Assembly: GCA_002841865.1 (NCBI GenBank)
Contig: PHBD01000018.1
Coordinates: 1-64,000, forward strand
Direction: 5' to 3'
DNA from: Deltaproteobacteria bacterium HGW-Deltaproteobacteria-19
GTDB taxonomy: Bacteria > Desulfobacterota > Syntrophia > Syntrophales > PHBD01
Length of the DNA: 64,000 nucleotides
The position numbers were made by a program, and so were the translations under genes. Of the stretch, positions 33,586 to 43,038 are shown piece after piece; the first letter of the stretch is position 1, and each line of letters starts with the position of its first letter. The notes under the pieces were generated by a model. It was not told where the DNA came from and did not search any database. It saw nothing but the letters and a program-made list of their open reading frames with translations.

Positions 33586-33589
<4 letters not shown>
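32360..33589 (+). CDS. MacA-like periplasmic adaptor (HlyD/RND-MFP family)
   Basis: 409 residues with an N-terminal membrane anchor (IFITAGVALLIAVAAGWFF). It then has the biotinyl-lipoyl half-motif VGTQVSGTIKELYVDYNSPVKKGQVLAQID, a long helical hairpin (residues ~85-190), the second lipoyl half ILSPVDGTVISRSIDVGQTVAA and beta-barrel and membrane-proximal domains. A Gly/Arg/Lys-rich insertion near residue 325 (ADREGRGTSS) is a variable loop. It bridges the MacB pump in the inner membrane and TolC. Start overlaps the tolC stop (ATGA); an internal ATG twelve bases further on is an alternative. Confidence 0.93.
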
Positions 33590-34274
<685 letters not shown>

Positions 34275-34278
<4 letters not shown>

Positions 34279-35504
34279 TCAGCATTCCATCGACTCTCAA
34301 GATTTCCATCCGGGCCCTGTGGGTCAACAAGATGCGGTCTTCCCTCACCATGCTGGGAATCATCATCGGCGTGGGGGCCGTCATCGCCATGCTGGCCGTG
34401 GGTACCGGGGCGAGCCGGAAAATTTCGCAGCAGATCGCCTCCATCGGGAGCAACCTGATCATCGTAATCCCCGGGAGCATGACCCAGGGAGGAGTGCGCC
34501 TGGGAGCGGGAGCCCAATCCACCCTGAGCCGGGAGGACGCTGAGGCGATCGGGCGGGAATGCCCGGCCGTACAGGCCGTATCGGCGGAGATGCGCCGGGC
34601 CGCCCAGGTGGTCTATGGGAACCAGAACTGGGCCACGGCAATCCAGGGACTGGAGCCCGGTGCCCTGGAGGTCCGGGACTGGGGTCTCGTGGACGGGCGG
34701 AACTTCTCGGAGCAGGATGTCCGGAATGCCACGAAGGTCTGTCTCCTGGGGCAGACGGTCGTGGACAGTCTCTTCGGCAGCATGGACCCCGTCGGCCAGA
34801 TTGTCCGGATTCGGAAGATCCCCTTCGTGGTGATCGGGGTCCTCGAAAAGAAGGGCCAGTCACCCATCGGCCAGGATCAGGATGATGTGGTGTTCATCCC
34901 CATCACGACGGCCCTGAAGAAGGTTTTCGGTACGACGCACGCCGGAACGATCGGCTCCATCATGGTGAAGGCGGTCAGCACCGAGGCCCTCCCGGAGGCG
35001 GAGCGGCAGGTGACGGAGCTTCTCCGGCAGCGGCACCGGATCGGCCCGGGTCGGGAAGACGATTTCACCGTCAGGAACCTGACGTCCATGCTCCAGGTGG
35101 CGGAGCAATCCACGAAGGTGATGACCCTTCTCCTGGGGGCCATCGCCTCGGTGTCGCTCCTGGTGGGCGGCATCGGCATCATGAACATCATGCTCGTCTC
35201 AGTGACGGAGCGCACCCGGGAGATCGGCATCCGCATGGCCGTGGGCGCCAAGGCCCGGGATATCCGGCTCCAGTTCATCATCGAGGCCCTGACCCTCTCG
35301 CTCATCGGGGGCGTCACCGGCATCCTCGTCGGGGTTACCGTGTCCGGAATCCTGTCGGCACTGGCCGGCTGGTCCACCGAGGTCTCCATTCTCTCGATCT
35401 TCCTGGCCTTTGGTTTTTCGGCCCTCGTGGGAATCTTCTTCGGCTTCTACCCTGCTTACAAGGCCTCGCTCCTTCATCCCATCGACGCCCTGCGGCACGA
35501 ATAG
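34275..35504 (+). CDS. MacB-type ABC transporter permease
   Basis: 409 residues: one N-terminal membrane helix (MLGIIIGVGAVIAMLAVGTG), a large periplasmic MacB_PCD domain (residues ~55-270), then three C-terminal helices of the FtsX domain (VSLLVGGIGIMNIMLVSVTERTREIGIRMAVGA, LTLSLIGGVTGILVGVTVSGI, FLAFGFSALVGIFFGFYPAYKAS). The TERTREIGIRMAVGA cytoplasmic loop is the hallmark of mechanotransmission permeases. It ends the tripartite pump operon and overlaps the ATPase gene by four bases. Confidence 0.95.
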
Positions 35505-35555
35505 CGGCAGAATTCCGTTGCAAGGGTCCCGGCCCTTGGGGTACCGTTCCGGGCC

Positions 35556-37190
35556 ATGAAGACCTCCCGGATCCTGATCTTTGTCTCCGTTCTGTTCGTG
35601 CTGGCAACGGCCTGCTCGCAACCGGAAGAGGATGCGCGACGGAAGGGTACCGCCGACGCACCGCCCGCCTACGGCGACATCCTGGTGGACGGCTCCATCG
35701 GCGACGCCAGCAACCTCATCCCGATCCTCGCCTCCGACAGCGCTTCCCACGATATCTCGGGCCTCGTCTTCAACGGCCTTGTCAAGTACGACAAGGACAT
35801 GAACGTGGTCGGCGACCTGGCCGAGTCCTGGGACGTCTCGAAGGACGGGCTGGTCATCACCTTCCACCTGCGGAAGGGCGTCCGCTGGCACGACGGCGCG
35901 CCCTTCACGGCGGAGGACGTGCTCTTCACCTACCGCCTCACCATCGATCCGAAGACACCGACGGCCTACGCGGGGGACTTCCTGAAGGTGAAAAAGGCGG
36001 AGGTCCTGGACCCGCACACCTTCCGGGTCACCTACGACAGGCCCTTCGCGCCGGCCCTCATGAGCTGGGGCGCCTCGGTCCTGCCGAGGCACCTCCTGGA
36101 GGGGAAGGACATCAAGTCCACTCCGCTGGCCCGGAAGCCCGTGGGGACGGGACCTTATCTCTTCAAGGAGTGGGTGACGGGGCAGAAACTCGTCCTCGCT
36201 TCGAATCCTGACTATTTCGAGGGCCGGCCGTACCTGGACGGCTACATCATGCGGATCATCCCCGACACGGCCACCATGTTCCTGGAGCTGCGCGCAGGCG
36301 GGATTGACCGGATGGGCCTCACGCCCCTCCAGTACACCCGGCAGACGGAGAGCCCCCTGTTCCGGCGGGATTTCAACAAGTACCGCTATCTCTCCTTCTC
36401 TTACACCTACATGGGCTACAACCTGCTGAATCCCCTGTTCGCCGACAAGCGGATCCGCCAGGCCATTGCCTACGCTGTGGACAAGGAGGAGATCATCCAA
36501 GGGGTTCTCCTGGGACTGGGCCGGGACGCGACGGGGCCTTACAAACCGGGGACCTGGCCTTACAATGCCAATGTCCGCAAATATCCATACGACCCGCAGA
36601 AGGCCCGGAAACTCCTGGCCGAGGCGGGCTGGCGGGACACCGACGGGGACGGTGTCCTGGACCGGGACGGAAAGCCCTTTGTCTTCGAGATCCTGTCGAA
36701 TCAGGGCCACGAGGTGCGGGCCAAGTGCGCCGAGATCATCCAGCGCCGCCTGGCGGAGGTGGGCATCCGCGTGAAGATCCGGATCGTCGAATGGGCCGCT
36801 TTCGTGAACGACTTCATCAACAAGCGCAAGTTCGACGCCACCATCCTGGGCTGGACGATTCCGCCGGATCCGGACGTCTACGACGTGTGGCACTCTTCCA
36901 GGACGGGGCCCCAGGAGCTGAACTTCATCTCCTACCGGAATCCGGAAGTGGACGCCCTCATCGAGAAGGGCAGGGGGACCTTCGACCAGAAAGAGCGCAA
37001 GAAGGCCTACGACCGCCTCCAGGAGATCCTGGCGGAGGAGCAGCCTTACCTGTTCCTCTATGTCCCCGACGCACTGCCCATCGTCTCCGCCCGGGTCCAC
37101 GGCATCGAGCCGGCGCCGCTCGGGATCACCTACAACTTCATCAAGTGGTACGTTCCGAAGGGGGAACAGAAGCTCGTGATGGTCCGGTGA
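35556..37190 (+). CDS. peptide/nickel ABC transporter substrate-binding lipoprotein (family 5)
   Basis: 544 residues. A lipoprotein signal ends LATAC (Cys ~20). The SBP_bac_5 fold follows: GLVFNGLVKYDKDMNVVGDLAESW near residue 65, FHLRKGVRWHDGAPFTAEDVLFTYRL near residue 105, GTGPYLFKEW near residue 200, IRQAIAYAVDKEEIIQGVL near residue 300 and GDGVLDRDGKPFVFEI. It would bind oligopeptides or similar solutes outside the inner membrane. No permease or ATPase of the Opp/Dpp type lies next to it, so it is an orphan binding protein or works with a transporter encoded elsewhere. It follows the MacB permease gene by 51 bases. Confidence 0.92.
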   Translation: MKTSRILIFVSVLFVLATACSQPEEDARRKGTADAPPAYGDILVDGSIGDASNLIPILASDSASHDISGLVFNGLVKYDKDMNVVGDLAESWDVSKDGLVITFHLRKGVRWHDGAPFTAEDVLFTYRLTIDPKTPTAYAGDFLKVKKAEVLDPHTFRVTYDRPFAPALMSWGASVLPRHLLEGKDIKSTPLARKPVGTGPYLFKEWVTGQKLVLASNPDYFEGRPYLDGYIMRIIPDTATMFLELRAGGIDRMGLTPLQYTRQTESPLFRRDFNKYRYLSFSYTYMGYNLLNPLFADKRIRQAIAYAVDKEEIIQGVLLGLGRDATGPYKPGTWPYNANVRKYPYDPQKARKLLAEAGWRDTDGDGVLDRDGKPFVFEILSNQGHEVRAKCAEIIQRRLAEVGIRVKIRIVEWAAFVNDFINKRKFDATILGWTIPPDPDVYDVWHSSRTGPQELNFISYRNPEVDALIEKGRGTFDQKERKKAYDRLQEILAEEQPYLFLYVPDALPIVSARVHGIEPAPLGITYNFIKWYVPKGEQKLVMVR

Positions 37191-37306
37191 TGCGGGAATC
37201 CGGGGTGGCGGGCGGATTTCCCGTTGCCCAAATGTGTCCGGGCTGGTAAGACTCCCGGCAGCAAACCAGTCCGGCGGCAAGCCGGATGACAGGCAGGTAT
37301 GGAATC

Positions 37307-37822
37307 ATGGCGGAGATCAAAAGTACCATCGATCTGATCATGGAGAGAACGAAGAACCTCTCCCTTTCCGAGGAAGAAAAGACGGCCATCCGGAGGCGGG
37401 AGGCCGAAGGGAAGGCCAGGGGCTGGGTCCAGCGATACCGGGACGGTCTGGCGACCCTCCGGGACCTGAAGAAGGAATACGCAGAGGAAAAAAAGGCCTT
37501 TCCGGAGTCGGAGGGGCTTTTCCGGTCTGTCCTGCTGGAGCATGTGGAGCCGGCGGGAGAGAACGGGGCCGTCTTCGAGCTCATGGAAAAGGTCCTGAAA
37601 ATGAAGACGGAACCGGTGCGGGAACTGGCCGAAGCCTACCGGGAGGAGCTGTCCCGAACCGTGCGGGAAGGTCTGGAAGCGGAGCGGGAGTCCCTGCGGC
37701 AAAAGGGGATTTCCGGCGCGGCGGTTATCCCGAATCCCAACCGGGACAAGAACCTCATGGACCGGATCCGGGAAGGGATGTCGGCCTTTCAGGAGCGGCT
37801 CAGGGAGCGGCTTGCCGCCTGA
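37307..37822 (+). CDS. helical cytoplasmic protein of unknown function
   Basis: 171 residues from the ATG at 37307; an ATG at 37286 in the same frame adds seven. The protein is almost wholly helical and charged, with coiled-coil character (KTAIRRREAEGKARGWVQRYRDGL, LKKEYAEEKKAFPESEGL, REELSRTVREGLEAERESLRQKG), and has no membrane segment. I do not recognise a named family. Its 3' end is three bases from the convergent MBL hydrolase gene. It follows a transporter gene by ~115 bases but no functional link is evident. Confidence 0.7.
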   Translation: MAEIKSTIDLIMERTKNLSLSEEEKTAIRRREAEGKARGWVQRYRDGLATLRDLKKEYAEEKKAFPESEGLFRSVLLEHVEPAGENGAVFELMEKVLKMKTEPVRELAEAYREELSRTVREGLEAERESLRQKGISGAAVIPNPNRDKNLMDRIREGMSAFQERLRERLAA

Positions 37823-37825
37823 TGT

Positions 37826-38470
37826 TCAGCGAAGGTAAGGAAACCAGGTTTTCTCGATCTCCGCGAAGTTCTTTCTGACCTCTTCCCGGCCGGCGACAAT
37901 CTCGCCGTGGCCCGTCAGGAGGTATTCCACGTCCAGGGCGGCGAGGCGGCGGATGCTCTGCATGAGTGCCTTCCCGCTGCCGCCGGGCATGTCGGTCCTT
38001 CCGATTCCCTGGGCGAAGACCACGTCCCCCGAGATCAGCACCTTCTTCTCCGGCCAGTAGAGACATACCGAGGCGGGCGAGTGGCCCGGCGCCAGGATCA
38101 CCTGGAGCCGGATGTCCCCGATCGCCAGATCCCCTTCTGCAAGAAAGAAATCAGGCTCCGGAAGCGTCATGTAACCTGCGGCGTACTGGTTGAAGAGCTC
38201 GTATTCCCGCTGATTCATGGCAAAGAGAGCCGGCGGAGAGAATTCCCCGATCGCCTCCAGATGATCCGGATGGGCATGGGTGATCAGAACGGCGTCGATC
38301 CCCTCACGGGAAATCCCCGCTTCCTTCAGTCCCCGGTCCACGTGGGCCAGCAGGTGCCGGTGGCCCGGATCCACAAGGATTCTTTTCTCCCCCTCGATCA
38401 GATAGGTGTTGCAGTTGTTTTCCGAGTAGCTCTGCCACAGGAAGGCGTGGACGCCGTCGGTTACTTTCAT
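37826..38470 (-). CDS. MBL-fold metallohydrolase (glyoxalase II-like)
   Basis: The ATG at 38470 with GGAGG seven bases upstream gives 214 residues. The metal-binding motif is complete: THAHPDHLEAIG near residue 70, APGHSPASVCLY near residue 130, ISGDVVFAQGIGRTDMPGG near residue 150 and TGHGEIV near residue 190. The GRTDMPGG loop and general order are those of the glyoxalase II / rhodanese-associated hydrolase group, which hydrolyses thioesters such as S-lactoylglutathione or CoA-type analogues. Substrate not identifiable. Cytosolic. Confidence 0.9.
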   Translation of the reverse strand: MKVTDGVHAFLWQSYSENNCNTYLIEGEKRILVDPGHRHLLAHVDRGLKEAGISREGIDAVLITHAHPDHLEAIGEFSPPALFAMNQREYELFNQYAAGYMTLPEPDFFLAEGDLAIGDIRLQVILAPGHSPASVCLYWPEKKVLISGDVVFAQGIGRTDMPGGSGKALMQSIRRLAALDVEYLLTGHGEIVAGREEVRKNFAEIEKTWFPYLR

Positions 38471-38511
38471 GATCGGTCCTCCGTTCATTCGTCTGCGGCG
38501 CTATAGCACAA

Positions 38512-39081
38512 TCAGAACTCGATTCCCAGGCGGATCCGGGGTTCCACGACGACCCCCAGGGATTCGGCGGCCTCCCGGTAGGAGCCGGTCCGAAGCCGGT
38601 CCTGAAGAGTCTGGAACCTTTCCCAGCGCTGGCTTTCCTCTTTCTGCCCGGGGACCAGGTATTTCAGGTGGGTCTCCTCATCGGGCATGGTCGACAAGGA
38701 CAGGCGGAAGTTCCGGAAGTATAATTCGTTCCAGGCAGCACCGTTGCTTCCCTCCCCTTGATGTGAAGCAGCCCGCCCGGGGTCCGACCAATACTTTTCC
38801 CGCTTCGCCCAGGAAGGCGAGAGGACGGGCAGCGCCTCGTCGACGTAGCGCCGGGCCTCCTGCTGGATGGCAGGGGTCTCCGCGGGCGGCCGATTCCCAT
38901 TCCTGTCTGTTCCTCCGGAAGGCGATGCCGTAGAGGGAAAGGCCGGGACGGTGTCCGGGGCCAGGCCCGCGATGAGAACCTTCCCCTGTACGATGGCCGG
39001 ACGCACCTCAGCGAATGCCGCCGCCGCGGGCCATGGAACGATCAGCAGGATCAGCAAGGCATGCCAGAGAATCTGTTTCAT
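38512..39081 (-). CDS. exported protein of unknown function
   Basis: 189 residues with a clear signal peptide (MKQILWHALLILLIVPWPAAAAFAEV). The mature part has a Pro/Ser/Gly-rich linker (FPSTASPSGGTDRNGNRPPAE) and a helical C-terminal half (IQQEARRYVDEALPVLSPSWAKREKYW; SQRWERFQTLQDRLRTGSYREAAESLG). No family was recognised. It lies nine bases after the amidase stop on the same strand, so the two are probably co-expressed and this may be a small periplasmic partner in cell-wall turnover. That is inference from position only. Confidence 0.75.
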   Translation of the reverse strand: MKQILWHALLILLIVPWPAAAAFAEVRPAIVQGKVLIAGLAPDTVPAFPSTASPSGGTDRNGNRPPAETPAIQQEARRYVDEALPVLSPSWAKREKYWSDPGRAASHQGEGSNGAAWNELYFRNFRLSLSTMPDEETHLKYLVPGQKEESQRWERFQTLQDRLRTGSYREAAESLGVVVEPRIRLGIEF

Positions 39082-39089
39082 GACTGTAT

Positions 39090-40892
39090 TTACGGAGCGG
39101 AAGGGGACGGTACCCGGATCCGCCTGTTCACGTAGAGGGGGTCGCCACGCTTGATGGAATTCAGGGCCATCAGGTTCTCCACCGAGGTATGGTGGCGCCG
39201 GGCGATCTCCGTCAGATTGTCGCCCCTTTTCACCCGGTAATAGATCATTTTTTCACGGCCATTCGCTGTCGCCTTTTTCGGTTTCTCGGCCGCTGTGGCC
39301 GTGTCGGCCGCCGTTCCGGCGACGGGGATCTTCAAAAGGCGTCCCACGAAGAGAGGATCGCCCCGCTTCATGTCGTTGGCCTCCAGGAGCACCTGGAGGG
39401 CAACCTGCTTTTCCCGGGCAATCCGCCCCAGCGAGTCCCCTTTCTTCACCCGGTAGGTCAGGAAGTGCCTCTTTGAAGCAGGCTCCCGGCTTCCCGCCGT
39501 TTTCTTCGGCTGCACCGCTTCTTCCCCGGAATCGGCGGCGGGGACCTTTATTTTGCGCCCCCACAGGAGCGGGTCGTCGATCTTCATGTCGTTAAGCTTC
39601 AACAGGACCGCCAGGGTCGTGTCGTGTTTCTTCGCGATTCCGGCAAGGGTCTCGCCTCGTTTTACGGGGTACAGGGCTACGGCCGTCCGGTCTTCCCGTC
39701 CGCTCCGGCCTTTCTTCACGATCTTCCCGTCCGGCCCGCCGGTCTCTTCCGCCGGCAGAAACTCGGTGATGGCGTCGGCGATGGCCCCGGCGATCTTCTG
39801 CTGGTGCAGGCGGTGTTTGAGGAGCTTCTCCTCCTCCGGGTTGGAGATATAGGCCGTTTCCACCAGGACAGACGGGATATCCGGCAGCTTCAAGACCCGG
39901 AAGGGAGCATGCTGGACGCTGGCGAACTTGATGTTTCCAACGTCTCCCAGACGGTCCAGGACGGTCGATCCGAAGAGCATGGAGCGGTTGATGGTGTTCG
40001 TCTGAAACATGTTGAGCAGGATCGCATCGGTCTCTTCACCGCTCTCCTCCTCGGAGACGCCGCCGATGATGTCCGAGAGGTTTTCATTGGTCGCCAGGAG
40101 GCGGGCCGCCTCGTTGGACGCCCCGCTCAGGGACAGGGCGTAGACGGAACTGCCCCGGGCGTGGGTTCCCTTCACGGCGTCGGCATGGATGCTGACGAAG
40201 AGGTCCGCGCCGTATTCCTTCGCGATGGTGACGCGCTTCCGGAACGGCACGTAGTAGTCGCCATTCCGGGTCAGGAAGGCCCGGTAACCTTCCCGGCCGT
40301 TCAGCTCGTCGCGGAGCTTCCTGCCGATCTGGAGGACCACGTCTTTTTCTTTCGTGCCGTGGCGTCCGAGCGCCCCGGGGTCGTCACCGCCGTGGCCGGG
40401 ATCGATAATGACGATCCGTTCCCTCCGGTCCTTCTTCACGGCCTGGCGGGTCTCGCTCTCCTTTTTTTCCAGGGCGGGCAGCCGGAGGTCCACCACCACG
40501 CGCTCGGGCCGGTCCTGAAAACGCTTCAGGCGGAACACCTTCGACTCGGCACCCTCCGGGATATGGAGCTCCGCCCGGAGGACGTCACCGGGGCTCCGTC
40601 CGAGAACGATCTTTTCGATGGCCGGCTTCTTCATGTCGATGGTGGAGGGGAGTGAGTCCTTGAGGGTCGTATCCTGGAAATCGATGAAAACCCGGCCGGT
40701 CTCCTTGTGGACGGTGAAGACGATTCCGTCGCTGACGTCGAAGACGATCCGGGTCTGGTCCGGTGCCGTCCAATGGCGAACATTTTGGATTTCCCCGCCG
40801 GCAAAGGCAGAGGCGGAAATCAGCAGCATCAAGGGGATGACCGCCATGGCGGCCCGCAAGAACGGATGGATCCTGGAATGCAGCACCAACAT
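39090..40892 (-). CDS. N-acetylmuramoyl-L-alanine amidase with AMIN and three LysM domains
   Basis: 600 residues. A signal peptide (LMLLISASAFAGGE) is followed by an AMIN domain (residues ~33-140; RIVFDVSDGIVFTV). A zinc-dependent Amidase_3 domain follows (residues ~153-370) with IDPGHGGDDPGA, SIHADAVKG and VETAYISNPEEE carrying the metal ligands and catalytic Glu. Three LysM repeats (~402-447, ~475-520, ~550-595) share the pattern YxVKxGDxLxxIAxxH. It cleaves the stem peptide from peptidoglycan during septation or remodelling, like AmiC. Its LysM modules bind glycan. Three LysM copies at the C-terminus are more than in E. coli amidases but common in this group. Confidence 0.95.
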   Translation of the reverse strand: MLVLHSRIHPFLRAAMAVIPLMLLISASAFAGGEIQNVRHWTAPDQTRIVFDVSDGIVFTVHKETGRVFIDFQDTTLKDSLPSTIDMKKPAIEKIVLGRSPGDVLRAELHIPEGAESKVFRLKRFQDRPERVVVDLRLPALEKKESETRQAVKKDRRERIVIIDPGHGGDDPGALGRHGTKEKDVVLQIGRKLRDELNGREGYRAFLTRNGDYYVPFRKRVTIAKEYGADLFVSIHADAVKGTHARGSSVYALSLSGASNEAARLLATNENLSDIIGGVSEEESGEETDAILLNMFQTNTINRSMLFGSTVLDRLGDVGNIKFASVQHAPFRVLKLPDIPSVLVETAYISNPEEEKLLKHRLHQQKIAGAIADAITEFLPAEETGGPDGKIVKKGRSGREDRTAVALYPVKRGETLAGIAKKHDTTLAVLLKLNDMKIDDPLLWGRKIKVPAADSGEEAVQPKKTAGSREPASKRHFLTYRVKKGDSLGRIAREKQVALQVLLEANDMKRGDPLFVGRLLKIPVAGTAADTATAAEKPKKATANGREKMIYYRVKRGDNLTEIARRHHTSVENLMALNSIKRGDPLYVNRRIRVPSPSAP

Positions 40893-41000
40893 GCCCGCCG
40901 TTTACCAGTATCCTGCTGGAAAATCAATCAGTTTCACGAAATGGGGTTGACAAGAAACGGCCAAAATGACATGAATACCGGCCTTTAAGGGAGTTTGTGC

Positions 41001-41918
41001 ATGGAAATCAAGAAGATCCTGAAGGAAAACCGGTTCTGTCTCTCTTTCGAAGTCTTCCCGCCCAAGCGGGAGGGAAACCTGGAGAATCTCTTTGCGACGA
41101 TCGGGGAGCTGAGTACGTTCGATCCCGATTTCATCTCCGTCACCTATGGCGCCGGCGGAAGCACCCGGGACAAGACCCTGGAGATCGCCTCCAAGGTGAA
41201 AAACGATTTCAACCGGGAGGTGCTGGGCCACCTGACCTGCGTCGAGGCCACCCGGGACGACATCGCCCGGACGCTGGACGCCTTCCAGGAACGGAACATC
41301 GAGAATATCCTTGCCCTCCGGGGAGATCCGCCGACGGGGCAGGAGAAGTTCACCCCCACTCCGGGAGGGTTCGCATTCGCCAACGATCTGGTGGAGTTCA
41401 TCCACCGGAAGTGGCCCTTCTGCATCGGCGTGGCGGGGTATCCGGAGGGCCATCCCGAGGCTGCGTCCCTGGACGATGACCTGAAAAACCTCAAGAAGAA
41501 GGTCGACGCCGGGGCGGACTTCATCGTCACCCAGCTCTTCTTCAACAATGAGTTTTTCTTCCGCTTCCGCGACCGGGTCAGGGCGATGAAGATCCAGGTC
41601 CCCATCCTGCCGGGGCTGTGGCCCATCCTGAACTACAACCAGATCAAGCGGATCGTCGGCCTCTGCGGAGCCACGATTCCCTCCGGCCTGGGAGAGAAAC
41701 TGGATCGCGTCATGGACCGGGCTGAGGAGGTCGAAAAGTACGGCCTTGATCATGCCGTCCGGCAGGCGGAGGAGCTGATCCGGAACGGTGTTGACGGCCT
41801 GCACATCTACTGCATGAACCGGAGCGAGCCCGTGCGGGCCATCCTGGGGGCCGTGAGTATTCCGAAGGGAAAAGCGGACACTCCGGGAACTGCAAAGCCA
41901 GGGCGAATTCAATCTTGA
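41001..41918 (+). CDS. metF: 5,10-methylenetetrahydrofolate reductase
   Basis: The ATG at 41001 has AAGGGAG seven bases upstream and gives 305 residues. MTHFR TIM-barrel motifs are FCLSFEVFPPKREGN near residue 12, SVTYGAGGSTRD near residue 45, HLTCVEATRDDIARTL near residue 76, NILALRGDPPTG near residue 100, and FIVTQLFFNNEFFFRFRDR near residue 170. It reduces methylene-THF to methyl-THF for methionine synthesis or the Wood-Ljungdahl methyl branch. No metV, metH or acs genes are in the window, so which use dominates cannot be told. A tRNA-like terminator follows. Confidence 0.95.
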   Translation: MEIKKILKENRFCLSFEVFPPKREGNLENLFATIGELSTFDPDFISVTYGAGGSTRDKTLEIASKVKNDFNREVLGHLTCVEATRDDIARTLDAFQERNIENILALRGDPPTGQEKFTPTPGGFAFANDLVEFIHRKWPFCIGVAGYPEGHPEAASLDDDLKNLKKKVDAGADFIVTQLFFNNEFFFRFRDRVRAMKIQVPILPGLWPILNYNQIKRIVGLCGATIPSGLGEKLDRVMDRAEEVEKYGLDHAVRQAEELIRNGVDGLHIYCMNRSEPVRAILGAVSIPKGKADTPGTAKPGRIQS

Positions 41919-42003
41919 CAGCCAGCCGGAGGCACCCGGGAAAACCTGTACCGACGAGGAGGCCGTCTCCGGGGAAAGTCTTCCTACCGGCTCATTCGTA
42001 AAA

Positions 42004-42047
42004 AAATCGGGCGATTCGCCTTGGATGATAGAGCATTGGTCTCCGGA
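42004..42047 (+). repeat. 44-bp degenerate copy of the 5' half of tRNA-Arg(CCG)
   Basis: Same length as 45040-45083, with seven mismatches by my count; the first 13 bases (AAATCGGGCGATT) and the last 12 (TTGGTCTCCGGA, ending in the anticodon loop) are identical. It fits a tRNA 5' part displaced by an integration event at the intact gene 3 kb downstream. Confidence 0.65.
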
Positions 42048-42070
42048 TTCAATCCGGTGCAACGCTCTTT
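42031..42070 (+). terminator. terminator of metF built from the tRNA-like sequence
   Basis: Paired segments GAGC/GCTC, TTG/CAA and CCGGATT/AATCCGG make a long imperfect hairpin, followed by TTTTTGTTTTT. The 5' arm is the anticodon arm of the tRNA fragment. Confidence 0.65.
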
Positions 42071-42164
42071 TTGTTTTTAATATTCAGGATCTGCCGATTC
42101 ATTTAGTCCCTGGCATCTACATAATAAAAGAAACACCTTGACTTTTGGAACAATTAGGCCCATC

Positions 42165-42272
42165 CTAGATCTAAAGAAATAAAAGACATTATTCGCTCGT
42201 GATTAATTCTAGTTCAATATAGAGAACTAGAAAGAAATTGAACCCCGTCTCTTATTTTGAGACGGGGTTTTG
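42165..42272 (+). ncRNA. candidate small RNA with two hairpins
   Basis: A perfect nine-base stem (TTCTAGTTC with GAACTAGAA, 42207-42232) is followed by the strong terminator at 42241-42272 with no coding gene upstream. TTGACT at 42138 could be a -35 element, but the -10 (CATCCT at 42161) is poor. The 5' end given here is a guess. Confidence 0.25.
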
Positions 42273-42275
42273 TTT
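42241..42275 (+). terminator. intrinsic terminator in the island
   Basis: A perfect 11-base stem (AACCCCGTCTC with GAGACGGGGTT), seven-base loop TTATTTT, then TTGTTTT. It lies ~70 bases before the first island gene. Confidence 0.75.
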
Positions 42276-42341
42276 TGGGACCGAAGAAAACGTACACGGG
42301 TTGTATTACATTTAGTGCTGGCCAATTCGGGAGGAATCAGG

Positions 42342-42686
42342 ATGAATATACACATTGTTGAGCATGTTAATAATTTTGTCAAAATTGACGATAATGTCTG
42401 GGAAAGCGGATGGTGGAATGTAGATGAAAAAAACGCAGAAAAACTTGTCGGATGTGAAATATATTTTCACAAAAAGCGAGAAGAACCATCTTTTTATGGA
42501 GGGACTGTACTAGGATATAGAATTGAGGAAGATGGACCGTATGTAGGGAAAGTTGTTTTTAAACTGCAATATAAACATGCCTGCAGAAATGTTCGAACTG
42601 ACAAATCCGGATGGAACAAGGAAGTTAAGATTATCGGATTGGAACAACCTGCCGAAAGGAAAAAACGTGGCAGAAGATCTGCTTGA
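42342..42686 (+). CDS. small protein of unknown function (island gene 1)
   Basis: 114 residues from the ATG at 42342, preceded by GGGAGG; the frame is open to 42270 but without a site. The product begins MNIHIVEHVNNFVKIDDNVWESGWW and contains YFHKKREEPSFYGGTVLGYR and GKVVFKLQYKHACRNV. It is soluble and mixed alpha/beta, with a basic tail. No family recognised. Codon use is AT-rich, unlike the flanking core genes. The end overlaps the next gene by 20 bases, so the two are translationally linked. A defence or island-maintenance role is possible but not shown. Confidence 0.65.
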   Translation: MNIHIVEHVNNFVKIDDNVWESGWWNVDEKNAEKLVGCEIYFHKKREEPSFYGGTVLGYRIEEDGPYVGKVVFKLQYKHACRNVRTDKSGWNKEVKIIGLEQPAERKKRGRRSA

Positions 42687-43038
42687 CCAATGGGTCAGAC
42701 TCATCACCCCAATATTTCCGCCAAACGCTTGGATTGTTTCACAATTCTCACATGATGATTATATCATACAAATTGATTGGAAGCTTGGAGATGATCCAAA
42801 GCGAACAGACAAGCGATCCAAAAAGATTCAGATAATAATAAAAGAGAAAATAATTGATGATTACCTTGACAAAAATAAGGAAGATCGTGAATTATACAAT
42901 ATATTATTGAAACAAATTATTTGTGAACGCTACAGTGCTTTTGATGCCGATAACGATGCTCTCACAGGCATGTCGACACGAACTGAGACATGGCTATTTC
43001 CAAAAAATTTATTCAGCGAATATAAGTCAAGAGAATGA
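42667..43038 (+). CDS. small protein of unknown function (island gene 2)
   Basis: 123 residues starting at a GTG at 42667 with AAAGGA six bases upstream. Earlier in-frame ATGs (42577, 42589) lack sites and would overlap the previous gene by ~100 bases. The product is soluble: VAEDLLDQWVRLITPIFPPNAWIVSQF, then a charged middle (DPKRTDKRSKKIQIIIKEKIIDDYLDKNKED) and CERYSAFDADNDA. It lacks membrane segments and any motif I know. AT-rich codon use matches gene 1. The pair has no clear homologues I can name. Confidence 0.6.
   Translation: MAEDLLDQWVRLITPIFPPNAWIVSQFSHDDYIIQIDWKLGDDPKRTDKRSKKIQIIIKEKIIDDYLDKNKEDRELYNILLKQIICERYSAFDADNDALTGMSTRTETWLFPKNLFSEYKSRE

Larger units (their letters stand above)
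41919..42341. other. 423-bp AT-rich intergenic region
   Basis: Marks the left border of the AT-rich island. It holds the tRNA-Arg fragment, the metF terminator, a 9-base hairpin and a strong terminator that ends no visible coding gene. The last two are listed as a candidate small RNA. Confidence 0.6.
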
